From positions 13,038,001 to 13,102,000 of the forward strand of contig JAVHKY010000011.1 of the NCBI GenBank assembly GCA_035079385.1: a DNA stretch of 64,000 bases, given 5' to 3'. The translations under genes were made by a program, and so were the position numbers. Below the pieces are notes generated by a model that did not search any database, was not told the DNA's origin, and saw nothing but the letters and a program-made list of their open reading frames with translations. This DNA comes from Aspidiotus rigidus. Taxonomy: Eukaryota > Arthropoda > Insecta > Hemiptera > Diaspididae. The number at the start of each line of letters is the position of its first letter. Positions within the stretch are counted from its first letter, which is position 1. Positions 55,039 to 64,000 of this stretch are shown one piece after another.

Positions 55039-55259
55039 AGAGACTCCGACAGCGATCTACTACATCTAATGTGGTGGTGTTGTTGTTGTGTGTGCTCTAA
55101 TGATTTTTGCATACCAGGAGTGGGGTCTGCAGCTTGGCGGTCACCGAGTAGAAGAGAGGGTTTGAAATTATACCCGAAAGTTGAAGGAAACAATGTAAAT
55201 GCATACGCAACCCACACCCACTTCACCATGGATGACGGGCGGCGCTGCACATGCGATAC

Positions 55260-55860
55260 AAGCACTTGAAAAAATTTCGACCTTCAGCCTCTGTTATACA
55301 AAGCCCAATATACAGTATACCAGGCTTATCCCCATGTTTCATGTCTTGACTGAGACCGTACCCCTAATTCTATTATATAAAACTTCAAAGTCCGAGCCTG
55401 CGCAGTCACAATCTACATTTTCCAGATCCCACGTACCCCATAAAACAGATTCTGTGCCACCATTCGTTTAACTCCGTTTTAGCTCTCGCTCGTTTTAACA
55501 GGGAACCTGTTTTATCGGTGGGGTTTCGGAGAATATGTCCGCCGTCCACAGTCCGGCCAGTCAGCAGAGCTCGGAGCTCGAAAATTGCTCAAGTCCCCCT
55601 GGCATGATAATTATATAGGTAGCTTGGAGGTCAGAATTTTTCAAAGTCCCCCTCTGATCATATCTAGCTCCAAGGTCTGGGTGTGTGACGCCACAATTTG
55701 ACTACGTCATAGGTCTGCCTTGTAACGTGACAATTTGATGACGTCATAGATCTGGTACGCCAACATTTTTCCAAGTCACACATGCCCCATAAAAAAGGTT
55801 ACCTGCCAGCCCTCGTTAAACTCCGTTAAAGAACCCGTGAGTTTTTTTCCTAGTTTTCCC
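55260..55860. repeat. CRE-type dispersed repeats
   Basis: CCCCATAAAACAGATTCTG, TTTAACAGGGAACCTGTTTT (55494), TGACGTCA (55739-55746), several degenerate 'GA.GACGTCATAG' relatives, and ACTCCGTTAAAGAACCCGTG (55820), a match to the hairpin block at 45627-45720. Confidence 0.65.
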
Positions 55861-58130
55861 CCATCCTATAGTTCAATATTTTAAATTTTTGAAGTCCGCC
55901 TCCTATCATTTGTAGCTTGACTGTCAAAATGTTTTGAAATCTCCCTCTGATCATATTACTGTATGGCTCGAAGGTGGAAAATTTCAGCTATCCTTATATA
56001 GCTCGGAATAAAAAATAATGTTGGCTGGTTTTCTTCCAAATTACTAGAGCCGAAAATTTGGTATTTTTTGCTGACGATGTAGAAAACGTCTGGTTCAATA
56101 ATACAATATGCATATCCGAGTATAAGAGCTACTCAAACTTTGTAGAGAGTAATAATAACCTATTTGGAATCGTCATCACGACTTCTGAACGACAAATATG
56201 AGAATTGTTTTTCTTGAATTCGAGCAATCCAGCAGACGTTTGAACTTGTTTTTCGAAAAAAAAAAAAAACTCATACGGTAATAATTATCTCTGAATTATT
56301 GAGAACGATTCTGCATGTGGCGGTAGGGGAAAAGTATTGTTTGCTCAATAGAAGGACGAATCTCAATGTCTCTATCTGTTCTTACAAGAATTGACGTCTA
56401 TGAAACAGCTTTTCTACGAAGAAGGTACCATTCTATACAGTTTCACAATTTTCCTTTTTCACACGAAATCTTTCAATATTTTCTCTGCAACTTTTTTCGC
56501 GTTTTGAATTTTATTTGAGATTTTCTAAGAACCTCGTTGAATTGGAGATGTAAGTAGTTTATTCGAAATTCACATTTAAATAGGATTTTCTTCATCTGCT
56601 TCAAAATTTCGTTTTCACGCTCAGTAAGTAGAGTTTAGTTCAGTTATCCTGACGAAGAAGAAAAAAAGAACTCTTAGGGACGATAAGTAGAAATTTTTCT
56701 GGGTGAAAATTTATGCAAACGAAAATAATAATCAAAATTTTATGTGAAATCCATGGTCTTCATCAATCACCTCGATCATATGAGATCGCAGCTGCTTAAT
56801 TATTGAACTCGTGTCATTGGAATTATTTTTTTTTAAATATCGAGTGACTCGGAAATTCTAAGCCGCGTTGTGCTGATGATCAAAATGGTGAAAAAAAAAA
56901 TTATTCGAAAAGAATAAAAGAGAGTTACTTATTCGAAAATTTATTACACGGAAAAACATATACGAGACCTTTCACCTAAGAAGGCATTATCGAGCTATAT
57001 TTTCCTGTATAATAAATTTGCGAATAAGAAACCCTCTTTTATTATTTTCGAATAAATAATTTTATTCTTTTTCTGTGTGTTCGGAACAAACTGAATCTAA
57101 GAATTAATGATCAAAAGGTGTTAGAAATGACAATGCGTAAGCGCAGATTGACGCAAGCTCTATCCTTGTTAATATTTAAAGAATGAAGTACTAGCTGTAT
57201 AAACTTTTTTCAGTCCTCTTCATTTGGAGAGTAAAATAATTAAAAAAAAAAGATTTAAACAATTTTCTGAAGTGTCTCTTTTTCATACAATTTCTGGAAA
57301 TGGCCTCACGGCAAAAATTGCAAAATACAATATAGAAATATAGAACTCTTGTTTTCATCTGCTCTCCTTGTTTGCGAGATTAAACGCCTCCATCGTGATC
57401 ACGGAGGCGACGGACTAGATTTAACTCAGATCAGACTTATTCGATATAAGTGTTATATTTCGAGTATTATCATTATTTTACCGCTCCCCTTGTACACGTC
57501 GACAACGTTGATAAAACCTACGGCATAATTCCCTGAATAGATACATAGATCTGAAAATACGAGTAATTATACTAATAACCATCAGTGACTCCTTGATCGG
57601 ACGGGCCGGGAGGGAGGAGTTGTCAATATTTCGCTGTAGGTTTGTAAAAATTCAATAATTAAAAATTTTTGAACGAAAAAATTACCTAGGTACAGGGAGA
57701 AAAAACAGAGACGAAGACGTAAAAGACATAGTATTCGTTTGAAATGAACTGTAGTATTGTTTTTGCGGTAGATAACAAACAATTCCTGAGTTATTACGTG
57801 TTATTTCAGCTGTTTTTGGTGTCTGGTGCGCGCATTATTCGTGTGAAATGACTTTGAAGTTACAATCGAACCGATACGACTTACTCAAATCGTATATAAA
57901 ATTTTATGTCTTACTATCCTAGTATTTCTGTACTACACCTTCGTCTTTATAAGACTTTTCGGATATTCCACTCTAACGTATTATCGATCTGGTAACGTTC
58001 CTACATCTTTTTTTCGGTCTCCCTGGAATGAAAATAAGTACGCTAGCCAGAAACACTCATAAGATCAATATTGAGAATCATTACCAGATTGATCACACGT
58101 AGAAGAATAAGTATGCAATAAAGAATACTG
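55861..58130. other. No gene; diverged copy of the Xkr gene B 3' flank
   Basis: Blocks at 56230-56590 and 57800-57960 line up in the same order with 44450-44720 and 44920-45060, with insertions between them. No Xkr exon was found in the copy. 57100-57580 and 57960-58130 are anonymous. Confidence 0.45.
56893..57090. mobile_element. Palindromic MITE-like element
   Basis: The left arm (TATTCGAAAAG-type start, AATAAAAGAGAGTTACTTAT, CGAAAATTTATTACACGG) pairs with the right arm (CCTGTATAATAAATTTGCGA, ATAAGAAACCCTCTTTTAT, TTCGAATAAATAATTTTATT) over about 60 bp each, with a ~45-bp loop. No coding. Confidence 0.65.
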
Positions 58131-58820
58131 GAAAAGCCTTTCAAGAGGGAACCTGTTTTATGGAGGGGGGTAAATTAAAGGAAAGATGTGGGTCTCAGAA
58201 AAACCACAGCTTCCTTAATGATGTTAAACGAAGAACGTCGGGAACCTGCATTTTGTGTTGAAAAAGAATACATGACACGCATGAGGATAGCCCCTTCAAG
58301 TAACTAGATATGCAATGATTCGTACACCAATTGGCTTAGCCGTTTCAATGAGCCAGATATGCAATGCTTCAAACAACACAAGTCTCCCTTCTACTCGTAT
58401 CATATATTACGGGTCGCGAGTGGAAATTCTTCAAAGTCCTCCACCTATCAGATATCTAGCTCGAGAGTCGAAATTTGTCCAAATTTTACGGCGCACGGCG
58501 AATTTCCCAAAAAACTAAAAAACTTAAAACAGGTTCCCTGTTAAAATTTTGACCTCTGAGCTACAGGTGATAGGAGAGGGACTCAGAAAAATTTCGACTT
58601 TAAAGCTATATATGATTGAAAAAAGACTTGGACAAATTCCGACCTCCGAGCGCGACACTGCACGCGAGTAACTCCCATAAAACAGGTTGCCTCAATTGAC
58701 AAATTTAATGAAGGCAACCCCGGGCAGCTCTTTAGGTAGGCTGCGAAATTTAATAGGGAACCTGTTCAATGGTTTTGTTTTTTAGAAAAATTTGCGGTCC
58801 GACGACCGACGTCCGGCCAA
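58130..58820. repeat. Family R variants
   Basis: GGGAACCTGTTTTATGGAGG (58148), ACGAAGAACGTCGGGAACCT, the AGGATAGCCCCTT variant shared with 33150-33300, AACAGGTTCCCTGTTAAAAT (58528), and CCCATAAAACAGG (58675). Confidence 0.65.
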
Positions 58821-58844
58821 AATAAACTTTAAAAATTTTGCTTA

Positions 58845-59240
58845 TTTTTAATTTATCTATACATTTATTTACTTATTTATTTATTTAGTTTCTTTCTTTC
58901 TTCCTTTCTTGCTTTATATGATGGGAAGGGACTTGGAACATATTGAATTCTTATTGTAATAATTATATGATAGTAGGAGATTTTGGAAAATTGGTGTTTT
59001 CTCAATTCAGTTCCACAATACTCTATAGAGGTCGAATTGATAGTGCGTTTTTGTAGTGGTTTAGCGGACCTGTTTTATGTTTCTTTCTTTTTTGCCATCC
59101 GCCGTCCAACGTCCGATCAAAATGGACATAGGAAAATTTTACTTCTTATCATATATTTTTAATTGTTTTATTTATCTATTTATTTATTCATTTTGATTAT
59201 TCATTTATGTATTTATGCATTTATTTATTCATTCATTCAT

Positions 59241-59271
<31 letters not shown>

Positions 59272-59400
59272 TTTGTTACTTTATTTATTATTTCATTTAC
59301 TTGTTAATTTATTTATATAGGTAATTCAATAAATAATTTTTTTTATTTAGTTTCTTTTTTTCTTTTTTTCTTTCTTTCTTTCTTTCTTTATACCTATGAT
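58845..59400. repeat. (TTTA)n and (TTTC)n microsatellites with repeat debris
   Basis: TTTA/ATTT runs at 58855-58895, 59160-59280 and 59290-59350, then TTTC repeats to 59390. Between them lie GACCTGTTTTATG and GCCGTCCAACGTCCG pieces of dispersed repeats. Confidence 0.8.
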
Positions 59401-59680
59401 TGGAAGGCAAGCCGGCTATCATATATATCTCAGAAATAAAAATTTTAAAGGAAACCTGTGGGTTTGTTTTTTTTGAAAAATTTGTCGTCGGCCGTTCAAC
59501 GTCCAACATCCGGCCAAAATGGACTTAAAAAAATGTTGTTTCTTATTAATTTATTTATAATAAGGAAAAACTGTAAGGTGGTGAAGAACAAAGTTCAAGC
59601 TGTAGAGGAATGACAATCTACACTAGTGACTCTCATAAAATAAGTTTTTTATACCTCGTTGTGATGCCATACAGGTGGTA
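59401..59680. repeat. Repeat debris
   Basis: GCCGTTCAACGTCCAACATC and CTCATAAAATAAG are degenerate family R modules. No gene. Confidence 0.5.
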
Positions 59681-60177
59681 TTTTAACAGGGAACCTGTTT
59701 CATGGGGGCTTTTTGAGAAATTTGCCGCGTGCCGTCCAGCGAAAAACTTGGAAACATTTCGACTCTCGAGCCATATATGATTGGGGGGCGGGGGGGAAGA
59801 CATGAAAAATGTCAACTCTCGAGCTATATATGATCGGAATTTTTTCAAGTCCCCCTCCTATCATATATTTCCAGGTCCCCCACCCCTATCATATATAGCT
59901 CGAGATTCGAGAAAAATTTAGACTCTTGAACTATATTATACTAGGCTTATAGTAGGTCTAAACCTTCTTTATACAGGCTTTATCTAGGTCTAGGCTTCCT
60001 TGAATTCTCGATACCGAATCCCATATAACTCATAAAACAGATTCCCTGCGTTCCTCGTTTAACTTCGTTAAGGAAGCGTATTGCACATATTTTCGAGTCC
60101 TGAGCCTGACAAGGCGCAGCAAACCCGTCGCCTTACAGGAAACACTCCTCCAAAGGGCCAGGCTTTCTGACACAAAG
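59681..60177. repeat. Family R copy, unit A of a tandem segmental duplication
   Basis: TTTAACAGGGAACCTGTTTC, the GCCGTCCAGCGAAAAAC block, one minisatellite unit, the TATACTAGGCTTATAGTAGG core, AACTTCGTTAAGGAAGC, then a unique tail (AGTCCTGAGCCTGACAAGGC to GGGCCAGGCTTTCTGAC) that recurs at 61490-61580. Confidence 0.78.
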
Positions 60178-60619
60178 GTCTACTACTAAATGATATTATA
60201 AGTAAGTATGGTTGCGTGAGTGAATCAAAAAAGGTAGAAATTGAATCTTAACATGACACCTGCAGAGAATGGTTACTTCATACCCTTTTAATCCCATATT
60301 TTGTTGTGTACATGTGTGAGTGTGGCAGCAGCCTGTATGTGTAAAATGTGCTTTTTAAAAGATGAAAATGGACATAATACCTTTTAAACTCTAAAGGTAA
60401 AAACGGTAGATTTAACTATCGAAGTGGAGAAAAACGTTAAATAGCATATTTTACACATACAGGTTGCTAACACACGCACACAAACACACAATAAAATATG
60501 GGATTAAAAGGGTATGAAGTAACCATTCTCTGCAGGTATCATGCTAAGATTCAATTTTTACCGTTTTTGATCCACTTACACAACCCATACTTACTAATAA
60601 TATCATTAGTAGTAGACTC
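60178..60619. mobile_element. Foldback element, copy 1
   Basis: Arms of about 180 bp: GTCTACTACTAAATGATATT at the left is mirrored by AATATCATTAGTAGTAGAC at the right. The arms also share ACCTGCAGAGAATGGTTACT, TACCCTTTTAATCCCATATT and ACACATACAGG. They surround a loop of about 80 bp (60361-60440). No ORF. Confidence 0.82.
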
Positions 60620-60650
60620 AATTGTTGCAGGCTGTTGAAAGTTGTATTAA

Positions 60651-61151
60651 GGGTGTGCTTTACTTGATCGGAAACTCTGAAACGGTGTATGATAAGTTGC
60701 ATAAACATCTCCAAAAACCCTGCAAGCTTTGGGAAGCTAGCGGTCACTACGCGACGCTTGTCGGGCGTGCGTGGGTAGTCCTTGTAACAAATGACGAGGA
60801 ATGATTTTGCAAGGTCATATCTCAGGGCTCTATTTTCCGACGAATTTCTTCGATCTTCGGAAATGTTGTACAGAAGGGTTCAATGAAAGGCGGTATTGGA
60901 ACAGAATCCTGAATTTTGGCTCCAGAAGAATTTCACTCTCATCAGAAAATAGACGAATTTTTACCAATTTCAACGTTTAATTGAGAAAGTATAAGGAAAA
61001 ATGTTCAAATTCTGCTTCGATAGCGCCCCTGGTTGAACTTTTCTGGAAAACATATCAATTATTCAGAACGATCCGTTAAAAATTCGAACAGTAAAAATTG
61101 ATTTTCGATACCACGTTTTTACGAGCATATTTTCACAAGTAAAGCACACCC
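60651..61151. mobile_element. TTAA-flanked piggyBac-like MITE (501 bp)
   Basis: Inverted ends are GGGTGTGCTTTACTTG and CAAGTAAAGCACACCC, flanked on both sides by TTAA (60647-60650 and 61152-61155). The equivalent site without the element occurs at 62449-62465 (GTTGTATTAACAGGGAACC), with a single TTAA. A TTAA target duplication is the hallmark of piggyBac-type transposition. The interior has no transposase; the 60-codon frame across the left end is not credible. The GGG start (not CCC) at the ends is atypical for piggyBac. Confidence 0.8.
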
Positions 61152-61590
61152 TTAATAGGGAACCTGTTCTATTGGGGGGCTTTTTGAGAAATTTGCCGTG
61201 CGTCGTCCAACAAAAAACAGAAAAATTTTTACTCTTGAGCCACGTATGATAGGAATTTTTCCAAGTCCCCCTTTTATCATATGTAGCTCGAAATTCGAGA
61301 AAAATTTAGACTCTTGAACTATATTATACTAGTCTTATAGTAGGTCTAAACCTCCTTTATACAGGCTCTATCTAGGTCTAGGCTTCCTTGAATTCTCAAT
61401 ACCAAATCCCAAATGACTCATAAAACAAGTTCCCTGCCTTCCTCGTTTAACTTCGTTAAGGAAGCCGTCGTTTTTCTAATAAAGTATTGCACATATTATC
61501 GAGTCCTGAGCCTCACAAGGCGCAGCAAACCCGTCGCCTTATAGGGAAACACTCCTCCAACGGGCCAGGCTTTCTGACGCAAAGGTGACA
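61152..61590. repeat. Family R copy, unit B of the segmental duplication
   Basis: GGGAACCTGTTCTATTGGGG, GCCGTGCGTCGTCCAACAAA, the TAGTCTTATAGTAGG core, AACTTCGTTAAGGAAGCCG and the same unique tail as unit A (GCAGCAAACCCGTCGCC). Confidence 0.78.
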
Positions 61591-61978
61591 TCAAGACAAG
61601 ACCATACCCTTCGAAGAATTGGGTTGAGGTAGTGTTGACTTTCGTCGCTGGTATTTTTTGTCAGAAATCCACTTACCTAAAGAATATCCTCGAGAGTCGG
61701 TTCGGCCGGAGCGCCATTCTTCTAAACTGAGTTTGAAATAATTGGCCTCGGCTGGAGATTCGAGAAAATTTAGACTCTCAAACTATATTATACTAGGCTT
61801 ATAGTGGTACGGGTAATAGGCTGTTTCAAGGTGAAAATGGATACCGTCTTATCTCCAAAATTGAGCAGGTATTACGTCCATTTTCACCTTTTAAAAAGCA
61901 TATTTTACACATACAGGCTGCTGATACACTCACACAAGTACACAACAAAATAAAACTTTCAACAGCCTGCAATAATAG
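61591..61978. repeat. Spacer in unit B with family R and foldback scraps
   Basis: Anonymous to 61750. A short family R core piece follows (GAGATTCGAGAAAATTTAGA, 61754), then a single foldback arm in reverse (61880-61975) containing ACATACAGGCTGCTGATACA and ACTTTCAACAGCCTGC. Confidence 0.5.
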
Positions 61979-62426
61979 AGTCTACTACTGAATGATATTA
62001 TAAGTAAGTATGGGTTGCGTGAGTGAATCAAAAAAGGTAAAAATTGAATCTTAACATGATACCTGCAGAGAATTGTTACTTCATACCCTTTTAATCCTAT
62101 ATTTTATTGTGTGTTTGTGTGAGTGTGTCAGCAACCTGTCTGTGTAAAATATGCTATTTAACGTTTTTCTCCACTTCGATAGTTAAATCTACCGTTTTTA
62201 CCTTTAGAGTTTAAAAGGTATTATGTCCATTTTCACCTTTTAAGAAGCACATTTTACACTTACAGGCTGCTGACACACTCACACATGCACACAACAAAAT
62301 ATGGGATTAAAAGGGTATGAAGTAACAATTCTCTGCAGGTGTCACGTTAAGATTCAATTTTTACCTTTTTTGATTCACTTACGCAACCCATACGATACTT
62401 ACTTATAATATCATTAGTAGTAGACT
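61979..62426. mobile_element. Foldback element, copy 2
   Basis: Same outer ends as copy 1 (GTCTACTACT ... AGTAGTAGAC) and the same arm content, but the central loop (62150-62240: TTCTCCACTTCGATAG to TTATGTCCATTTTCACC) is in the opposite orientation to copy 1. The right flank (TTGTTGCAGGCTGTTGAAAG) is identical to that of copy 1. Confidence 0.82.
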
Positions 62427-62454
62427 CAATTGTTGCAGGCTGTTGAAAGTTGTA

Positions 62455-62770
62455 TTAACAGGGAACCTGTGCTATGGGGGGCTTTTTGAGAAATTTGGCG
62501 TGCGTCGTCCAACAAAAAACAGAAAAATTTCGACTCTTGAGCCATTTATGATAGGAATTTTTCTAAGTCCCCCTTCTATCATATATAGCTCGAGATACGA
62601 GAAAAATTCAGACTCTCAAACTATATTATACTAGGCTTATAGTAGGTGTAGGCCTTCTTTATACTAGCTTTATCTAGATCTAGGCTTCCTTGAATTCTCA
62701 ATACCAAATCCCATATGACTCATAAAACAGGTTCCCTGCATTCCTCGCTTAACTTCGTTAAGGAAGCCGC
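62455..62770. repeat. Family R copy, unit C
   Basis: TTAACAGGGAACCTGTGCTA, GCGTGCGTCGTCCAACAAA, TATACTAGGCTTATAGTAGG, CAATACCAAATCCCATATGA, AACTTCGTTAAGGAAGCCG. Its left edge is the empty target site of the TTAA element. Confidence 0.8.
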
Positions 62771-63262
62771 ACTATATTCTACCTTACTCGTTGCAATTGG
62801 GTAGTCTGAGCATTCGCCTATGTCCGTCTAGCCAACTCAGTCTCTGTACCATAAAGGTACCTTTTACGCCATCTACATTCTACAGCTCGCTACAAATGAG
62901 TATCCCCATACTAGTTGTGCTGAAGGCGGTTTTGGAGGAATGTGAATCGCCTCTCCATTATGGTTAGCGTTTGCTATGCCATCACGAGTGTTGCTGCGTG
63001 GTGTAGTAGCATTGGGACATCCGTGTCTGTCGACCACTGGTAGGGCCTTTTGGCTCTCTTTTTGAATGCAGTCTGGAGATTTAGTCTCTGGTGCAATTGC
63101 GGAGGTAGTATCCTTCCATTCTGAATCGGTGACAGCTTTTGATAATTGTCTGTCCATTTTCCAGGGCTCCACCTTTTACAGAGTATACTGGTCAGGTCTG
63201 ACGGCCCACGTCCGCCCAAAATAAACATTAAAAATTTTGCTTTTTTTTATTTACCTATTCAT
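62771..63262. other. No gene recognised
   Basis: Overlapping minus-strand frames at 62873-63228 have no recognisable domain. The stretch ATTATGGTTAGCGTTTGC (62957) resembles ATTACGGTTAGTGTTTCTC at 47622, so this is probably repeat sequence. Confidence 0.4.
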
Positions 63263-64000
63263 TTTTAACAGGGAACCTGTTTTATGGGGGGCTATTTGAG
63301 AAATCTGGCGTCCGCCGTCCGCCGTGCGCCGTCCAGCGAAAAACTTAGAAAAATTTCGACCCTCGAGCCATATATGATAGGAGAGGGACTTAGAAAAATT
63401 TCGACTCTCGAGCTATATATGATAGGAGGGGAACTTAGAAAAATTTCGACTCTCGAGCTATATATGATAGAAGGGGGACTTAGAAAAATTTCGACTCTCG
63501 AGCCACATATGATAGGAGAGGGACTTAGAAAAACGACGGCTTCCTTAACGAAATTAAACGAGGAACGCAGGGAACCTGTTTTATGAGTCGAATGGGATTT
63601 GGTATTGAAAATTCAAGGAAGCCTAGACCTAGATAAAGATAGTATAAAGAAGGCCTAGACCTACTATAAGCCTATCATAATATAGTTGAGAATCTAAATT
63701 TTTCTCGCTCGAGGGACGAAATTTTTCTAAGTCCCTCTCCTATTAAACGAATCCGTTCCTCATGGCTCGAGAGTCGAAATTTTTCTAAGTCCCCCTTCTA
63801 TCATATATGGCTCGAGAGTCGAAATTTTTCTAAGTCCCCCTCCTATCATATATGGCTCAAGAGTCGAAATTTTTCCAAGTCCCCCTCCTATCATATATAG
63901 CTTGAGAGTCGAAATTTTTCCAAATTCCTCTCCTATCATATATGGCTCGAGGGTCGAAATTTTTCCAAGTCCCCCTTCTATCATATATAGCTCGAGAGTC
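63263..64000. repeat. Family R copies and 45-bp minisatellite array at the window edge
   Basis: CAGGGAACCTGTTTTATGGG and the GCCGTCCGCCGTGCGCCG block, four minisatellite units to 63530, an inverted core (CTTCCTTAACGAAATTAAAC to ATATAGTTGAGAATC), then minisatellite in the opposite orientation from 63720 to the end. A scrap of the PLE terminal repeat (TAAACGAATCCGTTCCTC) sits inside at 63744-63762. Confidence 0.85.

Noticed and set aside
62873..63228. Two overlapping minus ORFs of 84-99 codons
   Set aside because: No domain, two competing frames, and a partial match to non-coding sequence near 47620.

Overview
This window looks like nuclear DNA of an arthropod, most likely an insect. Genes have short GT-AG introns. 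A UDP-glycosyltransferase and a pair of XK-related genes have insect-like exon layouts. Two pieces of extremely AT-rich mitochondrial DNA (cox2 and nad1) are embedded in the chromosome. The repeat mix (Penelope-like elements, LINEs of Jockey, RTE and R1 type, pogo, Mutator, hAT and piggyBac-like relics) is typical of a large hemipteran-like genome. The species assignment is inference only.

Four host genes can be supported by exon reconstruction. (1) A membrane UDP-glycosyltransferase, + strand, six exons over 13804-25083, 509 codons, with an 8.7 kb second intron stuffed with transposons. (2) and (3) Two XK-related (Xkr/Ced-8 family) membrane protein genes arranged head to head: 38641-36160 on the - strand (447 codons) and 39503-43336 on the + strand (424 codons). 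They share exon phases and a 153-nt exon. (4) A two-exon gene for a small secreted cysteine-containing protein of unknown function at 47795-49216. A single-exon ORF at 1624-1998 is a weak candidate fifth gene.

The rest is repeats. 0-13 kb: a cox2 NUMT, LINE tails, a Penelope-like element (PLE) with inverted terminal repeats, a second PLE family with reiterated ends, Jockey and RTE relics, and a Mutator-like element with motif-rich inverted ends. 16.5-21.4 kb (inside the UGT intron): two PLE copies in opposite orientation flank a tandem array made of nad1-derived mitochondrial DNA fused to a palindromic scrap of PLE. 25.0-29.6 kb: a triplication of the UGT 3' end, then about two dozen ~160-bp satellite units interrupted by two small inverted-repeat elements. 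29.6-35 kb: two more PLE pieces, a pogo/Tigger deletion derivative and a Gypsy protease scrap. 44-48 kb: simple repeats and a 1.1 kb foldback. 49.8-64 kb: a dispersed repeat family carrying a 45-bp minisatellite, PLE and R1 relics, foldback elements, and a TTAA-flanked insertion whose empty site is also present in the window.

No operons, CRISPR arrays, rRNA or tRNA genes were recognised. All exon joins were inferred by eye from splice consensus and reading frame; none is supported by transcripts.
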